Assembly: GCF_052324685.1 (NCBI RefSeq) | Contig: NC_135218.1 | Coordinates: forward strand, 12,738,858-12,802,857 | Length of the DNA stretch: 64,000 nucleotides | Source: Brachyhypopomus gauderio | Lineage: Eukaryota > Chordata > Actinopteri > Gymnotiformes > Hypopomidae | Reading direction: 5' to 3' | Part shown: in pieces, positions 1 to 12,965 of the stretch | Layout of the letters: every line of letters begins with the position of its first letter | How positions within the stretch are numbered: position 1 is the stretch's first letter | The notes under the pieces: generated by a model | What the model was told of the DNA's origin: nothing | Seen by the model: the letters and a program-made list of their open reading frames with translations, nothing else | The model's database searches: none | Translations under genes and position numbers: made by a program

Positions 1-3000
1 ATCTGTGGGGTATGAAACTAGCTTTACTTTTACACTGCAGAACTTCGTATCTTCAGTGCTTCGTGTTCAATAGAGGCCGCTGTTGGCCTTTACGGACTAC
101 GTGACGAGCGTTTGGCCAGACTGCACGTGCGCTTTATGAATGGAACATGTGGCCTGCAGCGCAACTCTGAAATGTACTGGATTGAAGACGCTATAATCAT
201 TACATGAACCTATTCAACTTCACTCGACTGAACTTTGTTTTACACTATTTATAAAAAACAGTCTACGCTAACACATATGATTTGACTAATGAACATCAAG
301 TAAATCCACAACGACTTTGGTCGGGATATATTTAAGGAGAAACTGGAGAAGAACCGTGAATTCGAAACAGCACCTCACGTTCTTCTCAAGTCCAACTGGA
401 GCAACAGGCTTTACTCATTTAACGTGCTTGATTCGACTCGTCAATTTCAAGGACAACCTTGAATTAGACACAGCACCTCGCTGGCCGCACAGCCATTTTT
501 AGACCGAATTCTGCCGAAGCAGCAGCTTGAGGTAGTAATCCTAAAGGTGGCATTAGAGTAGGCCACAAAGCCTCATAAGCTTACTGTGGCCTCGACAGAA
601 TCCACCGTGAAGAATGATCTGTGGTGCCAAAAAACTGCTACCGTGTCACATTCTCCTTCTCCACCCTGCTAGTCTGTGATAAGAGGAAACTGAGCATCGT
701 TTCAGGACGTTTGCTACATGGCAAAATGCCTAGAGAAGTCGCCGGTTAGGAGAACAATCATCAAGGCCTCCACACATTGCACTTACCTCCACGAAGTCCC
801 AAGGTTGCCCAAGGTATCTGCACACCTTCCTTCAGGTATTTAGGTAGCTGACCCAGATTACACGACCAATTAGACCGACTGGCTAACTATATGGGTCAGC
901 ATTAGACGGCAGGACAGCCACCATTCAGAATATATATTTATGTCGTCGGACACACGCTTATTGGTAACGCACATAAGAAGTGAACACATATACGCGCAAA
1001 TACGTGAACCTTAAAGAGAAGGACACAGCTAGCTTGTTTTTCTTAAAATGTATCATAACTTCATCCTCGTTCGTTCCGCGCCGGAAATCCTGCGCGTGCG
1101 CTGTTCGTTATGTCGGTCTGCTTGTTTTTCTGTTTTTCTAACTTGCTAAAGTAAAACGGGGTTCTTTATGGATCTCAAGAACAAAGTAACCAAAATCAAA
1201 ATTTAATGTAAGGAGAGGGACTTAGCCAATATTAATGTAATGTAGTAAAATTCAGTGGGGGAGGGGTCTCAAGTACTCAATTACAATGTCGAAGTACTAA
1301 GTAGCTACTATATAATATATATTAAGGCTACACTTTGTTCAATGATGTAATGTGGTAAATGTGCGTGATACAACCATAGGACTACAGACTAGATATACAG
1401 ACTTGTTACAACCTTTCTCTACTATCTCTGGCTTTCACGGCAGTGGGATATGTGGGAATAGGAGAGTTCTGATTTGTGCGTTAATGCCTTATGGGAGACT
1501 TATATTAATAATGTGTTAATGACTAGGGGAAGAGTTATAATCACACTCTGGCAGCATTTACAAGTAAGCCACAATCACACGTGATCTGTCTGGGAATATT
1601 ATGTAATGAAAAACTGCCTGCCAAAAAGTCTCCCAAACCAAGAACATGTGCGTGAACTAAGTATTATAAGAATATTTCTGTACACACTAGTTTGTTCCTG
1701 TAACGTTTTTTTGCCTCATGTTGACATGCTGTAAATCTCTCGTTGTTTTCTCAATTAGTCAAATTCAGATTATTACAGAATAAAACTAAAGATAATAAAA
1801 TGAAATAATTGTTCTAATTGTAAATGAAAACACCAACATAACTTGCATCCATAACTGAGAAAATAGGGTAGATTTATAATACAAGGGCATATGCCATTCC
1901 CAGAGATGGGTCCATTTTTAGCTTATTCATACTCAAATTTCCTGGGGCAGACCCTGCTCCTGACACATGTATGTGCACAAGAGAGAGATAGAGAGAAAGA
2001 GATGGAGAGAGAAAGAGAGTAAGCTAATGTTTATCTTAAATGTTTTAACATGAGATATTAACTTCTACAGTGAATATCAAGCTCTTACACTTCAAATAAG
2101 AATATCACTTCCTTTAAACCCTTTCGCCAGTAGACAACTCATAATAAACCTGGCTAATAACACAAGTACAGACGAAACTGGTGATGGACACCATATATGG
2201 AACTAGTTAGTGTGAATTAATGTGGCTCAACACTGGCTGACTGATCCTGTCACTGTGCGGCTCATAATCATGTTCTGTTATGCAGGCCCTAAATATTTAC
2301 TACAAGATCCATAGCCTCGCAGTTTTATGTACGTGGGCTGTACCTCTGTTTATTTACTTTGGTAGAGTAATATCAGCTCAACATGTTTTTAGCATCCTAT
2401 AGGCCAAAGAGACAGGATGCTGGTTATACTGTTATACACGCCTGCTAATTACCTGCTACTGTGGACAACATAAACGAACATGGTAGACTCATTGATACAA
2501 AAGCTCACATTCACACATGTAGACATAAACAATAACCTTTAACCAAAATGTTGAAGCATTATTTCTTTTCATTGTATATTGAAGTTGTAGCTTCTGTGTA
2601 CTGTTGAAGAAGAAAATAAAAGACATAAACATAAATATTGAATAATTCCAATGCTTTTCCACTAGCTTTTAATAGAAAGAGCTTCAATTTCACATCTTAC
2701 TATTTAATTGGGCTACATTTGTGCTTGTGGTTATGTGTGGGCGGAGGTGGGGAGTAAATCTTACTGAAAAGAACAATGCATTTGCACAGAGGCTTGGACT
2801 AAAGGACTAAAGACTAAAGAGGACATGAATCAAGGTAAAATATACTGTTTTCATTTTTGTACTGAAAAAATATGTACCGACATGGAGCAATAATCTAAAT
2901 TACAGGCTTGTAAAGTAAGAACATTTGTCATTGGGTACTTAATCTGTTTACATGCACATGTAGGGTTTGGTTGACTTACTCTGTACGTCAGTGCAGTTGA

Positions 3001-5046
3001 GGATCAAATAATAATGATAAACAGTTTTCATCTAAAAGGAAAATGTTAAGACACACAAACTTGTAAATAGAAAGGGAGAGGAGACATAGTTACTGACACG
3101 AGAGAGACTGACCCACTAAAATGCGACACATAAAATGTGTAATTTACTGACTCTCCTAATAAAAGCTCTGCACTCTGCAAACATCTTTAATTAGAAGCTT
3201 AAAATTATCCTGTACACACAGGCGAATGCACATGCCCATACGCGCACACAGGTTACTTGCACCTGTTGAACTTCACTCTTCTAAGCAAAGAAGGTAAACA
3301 TACATTTTCAAAATTTATTTTGTATCAAATCTAAAATAAAACAAATGGCTAATTAGTCTTTCCCCAATTTTTGTTTTTCATCCAGATTAATTACATAGAC
3401 TACCAAAAACCATGTGAACTGTGTGACCCCCGAAAATATTCTGGTTATGAGAGATTTGACTTAATGTATGTAGGCTTATGCAGTTTTAAGTGCAGATCAT
3501 AAAATCTATCATTTAAATCTACAATACACTGACTGTTAGTTTACATAAGATACTATGATTTGATGTTTTGGCTTGCAGTCCTGAAAAAATCACACACAAT
3601 ATACGTAGTTAATTGCACCTCGTTTTTTATTTCCTCAGAAAAAAACCCTCCTCATTTCTTGGGAACACTCTGTTCTATAGTGCAGATATGTGGTCAGGAC
3701 ACATGTAATGTGGGAGTGGAGGACTTAAAAGCTAAACGTGAGTCATTTTCTTTTAGCTGCCCTCCTGTCACATGTAACACAACGGCACAATCATATATTT
3801 GACCTGTGAGTTACACACACCCACATTTAAAACTGTTATTATATAACTGAAAGCTAGGGTGCCACTAAATCTTCCAAAATGTCATGAACCTCTGCTGAGT
3901 AGAGAAATACGCTTTCTCACGCCATTGTGTTCTCGCTTGGTCATTTCCTGTATCTCCATGTCTGCTGATGGAGGTAAAACAGTGTAGAGAAGTACTGAGG
4001 CCATTTGAAAACTGTGCTTTCTGGCTTTTTTTATGTTTGTGTTTGAGTGTTATTGTAAATTGCTTATTGAATTGTCTTGTGCTATGGAATGCAACCCAAT
4101 GATTATGGTCCTTACATCAGAGCAGCTCCTTTTTAAACTGAATCCTCTAACCCACCTCTAAGGTCACAGGAACCTAGGGAAAGCCAAGAAAACACAATCA
4201 GGACAGCAATAGGCAGCAATCAGGACAGCAAGTGTGTGGATAAGACAGTACAGAAAATGGTAGATGACACAAACGTACCCATTCAGTTCCACAATTACTA
4301 GTAGTCAAAATCAAAATATTCTTGCAAAATCATTTGTTATTTTTAAGCAGCAGTTTAATTCCCACAGCATGTGTCCTTTAAATTGCAACATTCATTTTCG
4401 CAAGAGCACTGTTCTGGAATCCCTTCCCGGTGGATCCTTCCTGAGGACAGCCTGCTTCCCGAGGACAGCCTGCTTTCATATGAGCGGTTGTGCATGTCTT
4501 TTCTCTTCCTTCTGCCTTCAGTGTTTTGATTCCCTTTTGCTGAGATGGCTGCCAGTGAAATGCTTAGGCTAATCCACGACTTCCAGTTACATTTTACATC
4601 TGAAAACCCATTTACACTGCACAGGTTGAAAAGTCAGTATGTCCGTATAACCTATAGCCAGCGAAAGAACTTCAAAATGTTGAAGCAACCCTGCATCCTA
4701 CTAAAATGTTTCTGTGTCTGATATGTGGTAGACATATAATTTTAAAGTGTTATAATATAGTATAATATACAAAAGTATAATTTTAATATTATACAAAGTA
4801 TAATATAAAAGCCATTCAATGAAGCAGAATTTCCCTTCAGACCTGAAAATGGTAACCAAGACAACATAATACAATACAAACCTAAAAACAGAAAAAAGAC
4901 ACACTGATTTGTCCTTGTGGAAAGACGACACCACTCACTCTTCCTGTTTTTCTTTCATTTCTTTCTCCTGCTCACGCTCAGAGCAGATTTTCGCTCTAAT
5001 TGTCTACCAATACCAATATACAGTAAGTTCACTAGTATTTATATAC

Positions 5047-5096
5047 ACATCCAAGCACTAAATTACTTTAATGGGTAATAGGGACCAGCAATATCA
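5047..5096 (+). repeat. Copy 1 of a short duplicated segment
   Basis: Two 15-base blocks (acatccaagcactaa and ggaccagcaatatca) occur here in order and again at 6284-6316, 1.2 kb downstream in the same orientation. This copy has 20 bases between the blocks, the other has 3. Family unknown; it may be one end of a dispersed element. Confidence 0.6.
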
Positions 5097-6283
5097 AAAA
5101 AATAATTTTTTGAAGTCAGAATGTTTGTCATAACTCTGTTCTTTCTTCCTTGGACATTTTTTTCCAAGACAGCAAAGACCGTCACTGCTGGTCATGTGAC
5201 CAGATACCCTGGCCTGGTGAAAGAGGCATGTGTCATAATACAGGCAACCTGTGTGGAAAAGTGAGAAAGTAAGAAAGAGTGAAATTTTAGGAATATACAG
5301 AGAAAGTGGTCGTGGTTGATTCAGTCTGTCCTTTGGTGCCACTTAGAGTCCAGAAAGTGTTCTCGTTTGGGGCCCTCTGGGGGGAATGGCTTGTCTGAAG
5401 GGGATTCCTGTAGAACACTAAGCACTAGATGTTCCCGGGGCATAGGTTGTTTGTGTTCATATGAACACACACACTTTACTGTAGGGATAACTTTAATTAG
5501 GCAAATTGGCTTCCTCTCAGACAAGTCTTCACATTTGTTTTCACGGACCTGTCACCATGCTACTCTGTCTGTCTCTTAAACCATGGTCTTAGTGGGTCAG
5601 TCATGAACATTATGAAACACTGACCCTGAGACACGCACACAGCTATAATCCTGAAGTCACAGGCTTGCCACATACCCTGAGGGCATTAACAAGGGAAATT
5701 GCATATTTTGTGGGTTTGTGTATGTGTGATAAAGGCAGTTGGTTTGTATATAAGTTTTGCATCAAAGAATTAACTAATATCCGCTCTTCTCCCAAAAGCC
5801 TGCAGTCTGATTCATCACTGCACACGCACAACTGCCGTCATCTCTAACATTCACACTGACGTCACAAACTCCTGGACCCCTTGGTGCAAAGTCACTGCAG
5901 CCACACAGACCTCTTCAGTACAAGCCCTCAGTGCACATAACCACAGACGTGCTAACTACCCTCAGTAGCACCAGTGACATGAAACAGGACAGGACAGAGA
6001 TACACATACACAAACACATAATAGTTCAAGGTTACATTTATTAGAGTGGAATTAAGTGTACTGCGTCTATATCATCTTGAGATATTTGCATTGTTTAATA
6101 TCCAGTACACACACATTCCCCTAACCTCTATCGCCCCTCACTCTTAACGCAATCATGCTCAGAGCTCTCATTGGTCTTCTAAATATAGCCAGTGCAGGAC
6201 AGGTATGAGAGGACTTCAAAAACCTGAATAGCATTACAATCACTGTCAGAGTCCAGCACCTTCAGTCTGACTCTCTTCCATGT

Positions 6284-6316
6284 ACATCCAAGCACTAAGT
6301 TGGACCAGCAATATCA
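6284..6316 (+). repeat. Copy 2 of a short duplicated segment
   Basis: Shorter copy of the segment at 5047-5096, with the same two 15-base blocks in the same order and orientation but a smaller gap between them. Confidence 0.6.
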
Positions 6317-7152
6317 TAATAGATATTTTGAGAAGATACAGAAACATTTACTAAACTATCTAAAACTACATAGTAAATTCAGTAGTTAATGTTGTCATTG
6401 TAGTTAGAAGGACTCTAAATGAAATATGAGCATTGTAGCACTATTGGTACAGAATACACAGACATAGAGGGTTAAAAATGCATATTTACAGAGCATAAGT
6501 TTTTTAAACTATTTGGACATCTGTTAATCTTCTTTCCCCAGTTGGTTGGTGTACCAGCTAACCGTAAGAGCAATATTAATTAGACTTGCTCTTTTTTAAT
6601 AACTGCAGTTTATTGCATGTAATGAAAAATGAGAATTTGCGACTGAGATAATTGCCAGTGTGGGCACGATGAGCAGTAACAAGCTGTTATGATGCATATG
6701 CCTGGAATACGCTCCCACAATGAGAATCTGACTCCACATGGAAATTGTGTGTAAGACCGTCTCCAAAATGGGAATATGTAAATATGTAAACTCAGTTTAA
6801 GACCTTCATAAAGGTTCAATCTCACACATCGTGGGTGCCTTTAAGACCCTTATTTTTAGTCAGGGCAGTTCAGCTTACTGTTAAGTAAAGCAATTCTTGT
6901 CATACTGTATTTGCTTTGTGCTCAAGACACAAAAGGCATTTGAAATATGATATAACAGTGTGTATGTATGTTATAGGAACTGTGTACGTGCAACACATGG
7001 GAGACTGGGAGATGTGATTTGCCTGGAAGAAATGTTGTAAGTGTGAGGTGATGGCTATGTTTATTATGTGACTCGTGTCATGAAAAGACCTTACGTGTGA
7101 ACTGTGCAGTTTGTGCCTTCTGTTCATTGGGGATGACTGGCATTACTATTAT

Positions 7153-7154
<2 letters not shown>

Positions 7155-7191
<37 letters not shown>
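7155..7191 (+). repeat. (TG)n microsatellite
   Basis: An uninterrupted TG dinucleotide run follows a short ATT-rich tract in intergenic DNA. Confidence 0.97.
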
Positions 7192-7193
<2 letters not shown>

Positions 7194-7729
7194 ATATTGT
7201 TATGTGGGTTTTTTTCCACCTCTCAATGCCATTGGTATGTGTAAGTGTTCTGTGATTTTTATGTGTTGTGTCACTTCTGGGGCTAGAAATGGAGTGGTAA
7301 AGAAATTACAATATGTGTGATCAGAAATTTGATGTGTGTGGTGATTTACATTTTAGCACTGGCACCCAAGTTGGAATCTTGACCATGCGATAGCCATAGA
7401 TGGTCATCAGTTAATGAGGACATAATACATACAAAACCAGGCACTTAGCGCTCTGCTCCTATAGCACATTCAGCTGCCATACTGTGTTGTGTAAGCGGGA
7501 GCTCAAACACCTTGTGAGGACTGTGTCACGGAGGGAGCACGCCCTGGTCCTCACCGTCCTAGGCAGGAGGCTTTTGTCTGATGGGAACATTCAGGGGGGA
7601 ATTGGTCCAATTTAATAACAGCAGCAGCAGAAACAACACTGTTCATCTTGCGTCTGACTGGGAAATTCAGTATTTTTCATACTACTATAAAACATTTTGA
7701 AGTGGCTATATGCTGGAGGCAGCCACGCT

Positions 7730-8033
7730 ACCCAGGACTCAAACCCAGGAGGTAAATGTGAGCACACCCAGAACCCCCCCCCCCCCCCCCCCTCCCCACC
7801 TCCCTTCAGAGAGCAACGGTCTCCATCACACTGCCTTCACCTCTGGGGAGCCCCACGTGGCATTTCTCACATGTCCCTCCACGCACAACTGCCCTTTTCC
7901 ATCAGGGCCATGCCCATGCACGTCACCAGGAGTTCACAGTGGCGGTTTTATCTTCCCAGGGGGCGCTCCTGGTGGCCTCACTACCATCACACTTCTGAGA
8001 CCATGTGAGAAAGACCCAGGACTCAAACCCAGG
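7730..8033 (+). repeat. 20-bp direct repeats bracketing a poly-C tract
   Basis: The sequence acccaggactcaaacccagg is present exactly at 7730-7749 and at 8014-8033 in direct orientation, bracketing 264 bases that include a C homopolymer at about 7774-7792. Open frames across the interval encode low-complexity proline and look artefactual. Confidence 0.7.
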
Positions 8034-9517
8034 TCTGACAGGAGCTAAACTTGAGCTCTGACCATGAGCTCTAAATGAGTTCTAAGCTCTAAGTCACCAT
8101 TAAAACAGTTTTTTCAGAAAACAAGCCATGGAACCATCAGGAAGTGATCATCTGACCATAGTGGATAAAAATGAACATGTTCACACTGTCGTCATTTATC
8201 TTCGATATTGCATATGGTGTATTTTTTACATTGGACTTATGCACATGAAAATTAGTTTCATTTATCGTCTTTATTGTTATTTTAAAATGTAAAAAATGCA
8301 TGTTTTTTAAATGCTTAAATTCACAGACATATGAATTTAACCCTAGCCCTAGATAGAATCTGATATCAGAATTGAAGTTTTGGGACATACACAATGTACT
8401 AAACAGAACTGTCTAATATGTATGACAATTTATGTCAGGCTCAGATGTTAGGAGATTGATCAGATGATAGTATAAAAACAACCCAGAAACAAGGAAGGAT
8501 GTGTCTATTTTCAAGTATAGAGTGGAATGAGAGAAAACGATATCAACAGATAAATAGATAAGCAGGATATGATGCACTATAAGATACAGTTTTCCATTGC
8601 AATCGTGTAAATTTAGATTTATACATATACACCTCCACAGTATGTGGGCTATGAAGAGCACCCACACAAATGAAGAAGTAGTGTCAAACTTAACTATCCT
8701 TCTGCTGTGTGTGAGAGAGAGAGTAAGAGAGAGAGAGATATATACTGTATGTGTGCCATTCTGCATCACAAGTTTTATTTTTAGTGTAGTATGCACATGT
8801 GCTGTGGGGTTGTTCCTGTACTTAATGGCTGGTACTGCCAACCCTTCTCCTTACATTTTCTGGTCGAATCTTGCTGTACAGATTGTCCTCTTTGTAAAAT
8901 GTAGGTCTAGTATGCCAAATGTGCAGTAGTAGATGAAATCAAGTAGTACATGAGATCAACCTCAGACATTACCACTGGCTTGGCTTGGAGCATAGCAGAG
9001 TGTCTGTGCACAGTAATTTTACCATAAAACTACACCATCAATTTACATAAGTGATCAGTTACATAAGCGATACGTTCTGTATAAATATTGCATGATCAGC
9101 TGAGACTTTATCTTTTTGGCTGGTACTTATCAGCAGTTGTTTGATTAGAGATGCAGCATGCTTTTATCTACATCAGTTTCTCTACAAAACTCTCTTGGGA
9201 AAGATGTAGACTTCCACACTATGCTGTGAAGATGTTTAAACATTGACAGCGTTCTTTATATTTCAGCCTGTGAGCTGTTCTCCAAAGTATAGGTAAACAT
9301 GACGACGAAGTCTGTAGTGTTTCTGTGTGGTGAACAGCAGTGTGGAGTATTGTTATGTCTATTTTACCCTTTAACACACATAACTGCAACCCTGCCTGTG
9401 GGTGGGCTCCAGGCAGGGAGTGACAGTCAGTGAGAGATTTAAAGATTGAGCTGTGGTTAAAATTAGGCTAGAGGTTATATCTGCCCCCATATTTACCTCC
9501 AGACCTCCCATGCCAAA

Positions 9518-9520
<3 letters not shown>

Positions 9521-9603
<83 letters not shown>
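9521..9603 (+). repeat. Long (TG)n microsatellite
   Basis: About 41 TG units without interruption. Apparent open frames across it are polyvaline-cysteine or polyhistidine-threonine translations of the repeat, not genes. Confidence 0.98.
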
Positions 9604-9604
<1 letters not shown>

Positions 9605-12339
9605 GGGTGGGTGGGGAGTTCTCTGTGTGTTTGTGTGTCTGTGCATGTCTATGAACTTGAGCTGACTCAACATTCTTTTCTGGCCCTCCTTTGGCAGCAT
9701 AACTGGATAACAGACAGCTCACCACTGGCCAGCGGGATTATGGGAATGTTAAGTGCGAGACATGATGTGTTCCAGAGTTGCGGCTCAGAGACGAGAAGAC
9801 TCCAGACTAGTGTCATAGATCCTCCAGTGTCCTTCAACTCATTATAATGTTTCACCCAATTACGTTTGCAGTTAGTGTTTAAACAACCGGTAGCCACACC
9901 AGTGCTAAATGTCCAGTGAGCTAATCAGATCCTCTTGGACATTTTAGTTCTGAGAATTCTGTTTTGCATTCTAGACATAAACCACACAGATTCTAGGTCT
10001 GTTTTCTGAAGCATATGGAAGGCTGTATTACTGCACTTATTGTGGGGTGAAATGCACAATGTGGTAATTCTGTCTAAAAATGAACAGGGTCCCAGAAAAC
10101 GCAACTGTTGGCTGCTGCAGCCTTCGCCTTTCTCTTCATGTTTGAATGAATCCTGTCTCGTGCATTCTGAAACTATAGACACATAAAAAAAAATCAAGGA
10201 ATAGATGTATACAAGGAATAGAAAGCTTTGCCATTCAATAGATTGAATTATCGAATGGCTCAATTATATATGGATAAGATCTTAAAATGTATAGCTCTTT
10301 TCCAACACGTTAAACATTGTCCACAAATAAATAATGGATAAAAATGAGAGATGGTAGCTGGAAAACTGGAAATGCATCCAACTGGAAATGCAGCAAGGGT
10401 TAACAGGATTTATCAGTCAAACAAATATCATAATTTTGCCTTTGGAAAATTGTATGCTCTGCAAAGTCCTGTGGTTGACTTGTGAATTTATACTTGAGGC
10501 ATGTTATGTAACATTTGCAAACACAGGCACACACATACACACACACACACGCCTATAAGATAATGTTCAGTGTATTCCAAGAACATTGAGAACTTTTAAC
10601 ATCTGGTCAAAACATGCTGCATTCCAGCTGTCTAGGCACAGAGGAAGAAGGCAGTACTAGATGAACTTTCTCTTCTCTTCTTTTGTTTGTTTAACTTTCT
10701 TCTTCTTTTTCTTCTTCAAAGGTTTTAGCTCCCAGATTGTTTTAGCTACATCTTATCAGAAAACATACATTTATCTGTTTGGTCATTTGTATATACAGTG
10801 TGGAATTGTATGTGTCCTCTCCAAAGGCTTTGTGTTTGTCATTTTGCAGTGTGTTTAATATAATCTGTTTAATATCTGAACCTATTTACTAGTTTTGGAT
10901 TTTTTTTTACGTGAGAAAGCTCTTCATCTTTGACCCTGTGGGAATGCTAGTGACTCTGAGTGTCCTAGACTTCTTTACTGCAAGGCCACGTGAGGCCCAG
11001 TTCTCTGCACGTGTTCAATATGTTTTCTCAGCTTGGAGGCTTGTGTTTTCAATTAAAGTACAGTTCCACAAGTACAGTTCCACAGGGACCAGCAGAGGGA
11101 ATGCTGAGCTGAGAAAGTCTGGTCTGAAAGCATTTACAAGGCAGAAAAAGTCAGTGTATACTGAGAATGCTGAGAATACAGGCTGTTTTGTTGTTGTTGT
11201 TGTTGGTGGAAGTGTTGGATGTGGTGGTGGTGGTGGTGGTGTTTTGCCTGAAGACATTAGAATAGGCCATGGCCAAAGGTCAGGGGTTCAGTGAGAATTT
11301 AAGTGGATTGAACATGGAGCAGGAGGAGTATTTGGCCTGACAATGATTAAACTGGAAGAGACAAAGAAATGGAGAAGTCTGAATTTAGTTTAATTTCAGT
11401 TGTGTAACAAATGTATTATATTAGCTAAAGTGTATAGCCCAAAGCCATTTAATTTCAAATTCTCAAATGTATTAGAAAGTTTACCTCAAATTGTTCAGAT
11501 ATGAAATATACTTGGCAACTTCTTCTTGTACTTGGAATCCTAAATTTGTCCGTCCATGGTTACCCTCAGCAAGCCATCATGGAATTGCTCAGTGGTTCTA
11601 CAAAATTCACCCTAACCTTGAGTAGCTTTGTTTATATGATTCCAGAAAAAAAATAAAGAATCCTAGCTCAGCTACTGCTATACTCTGGTGGCTCTGTAAA
11701 TGTTGTCATTTTAATATTTTTCTGGCTTACTTGACTTTCTGAATAAAATGAACCATAATAGAGAACCAGTCCCTACTATTTGACTAGAATTCATGCCCTA
11801 TGGTGCATTTCCATAGCTCTACCATTTCATTATCAATTTTCCATTTAGCCTAGTGTTACGCTTTTGATATTCTCCTACCTAGCGCAGCATGTTCGGTGAT
11901 GCAAAAGAAAACATCACCAGTCTTATGTCTTTTAACCTTTTATTATAACCAAGTTAAAATACAGAGATCTCTGGAGAGTACACAACAAAAGCCTAAACTA
12001 CTCTACTCTGTGGTATTCTTGTATCTTTGTGTAGGTCTTAAAACAGACTACTTTCACCTCTTCTTTATTGTCGATCTGAGTATGGCCTCCACACTTTCTG
12101 CTCTGCAATGGTCTCTCTCTATGTCTGCAAACTGTCTGCCTATTTCTATATTTAAAAAAATACTGCCTGTATTTTTTACTGCGCCAAGTAATCTCACCCT
12201 GACCTTTTCACCGTTTCCAGTTCTTCTCTGATACTGTTCGTCCTCCAGCACACAGGTGCTGTTTCTCAAGTTCTTGTTTTTCTATAACTCCTCATCTCTG
12301 CATGTCCTATATGCTCAGTAAGGAATTTTAATGCAAAGC

Positions 12340-12470
12340 AATTGATTAGTAATGCAATTGATTAGTAATGTAATACTAGTAAAATGTAATGCAATTAAAA
12401 TATAAATTGATTAGTAATGCAATACTAGTAAAATAATGCTAATAAAATGTAATGCCATTAAAATATAATT
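12340..12470 (+). repeat. A/T-rich degenerate minisatellite
   Basis: Imperfect tandem blocks built from attgattagtaatgcaat and actagtaaaat-like units recur three to four times. The copies differ by small indels, as expected of replication slippage. Confidence 0.75.
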
Positions 12471-12934
12471 CTCCACTAGTTAAACCAGTCCAAAGTAGAA
12501 TAATATCCTATGTTATACAAAAGCAAAAGCCATTTGACACTACATTTTATTTATAGTTACATATACATTTTGATATACTCTTTTTGCCTCTATGAAACCT
12601 TCGTTTTTTACTCTAATCTTAGGCTTAAGCTATGTTAGGTCAAATGACTTTCCTCTAGGTTAGTCAAAGTTATTTGAAGAGTGTAGTATTATTTTCCCAT
12701 TCTACAGTACTCAAAGTAGATACAAGGTTTCCAAGGCTACACCATAAAAAGATTTCCACAAGCTTCTCGATGATCGAAGATGACACACATGCACACGTGG
12801 CCACACGTCACTGGCACAGCAGTGAGCATCACTCTTACAGAAGGCGAGGGAGGGGTCTGTGTGCAATCCCTCTGTAACTGACACTACTGCTGTGACTACT
12901 CAAATTCAGAGGAAGTGGTGCAGGAAGACTTTCA

Positions 12935-12961
<27 letters not shown>
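12935..12961 (+). repeat. (GT)n microsatellite
   Basis: A short GT run in intergenic DNA, with no associated gene. Confidence 0.95.

Positions 12962-12965
<4 letters not shown>

Noticed and set aside
317-1000. Possible transposase or gag-like remnant
   Set aside because: Frames are short and broken, and no diagnostic motif or terminal repeat could be identified.
7697-8048. Two overlapping proline-rich frames of 103-112 codons
   Set aside because: They depend on the C homopolymer and show no family features.
9371-9847. Overlapping open frames on both strands of 70-109 codons
   Set aside because: They are translations of the long (TG)n/(CA)n tract and have no non-repeat domain.
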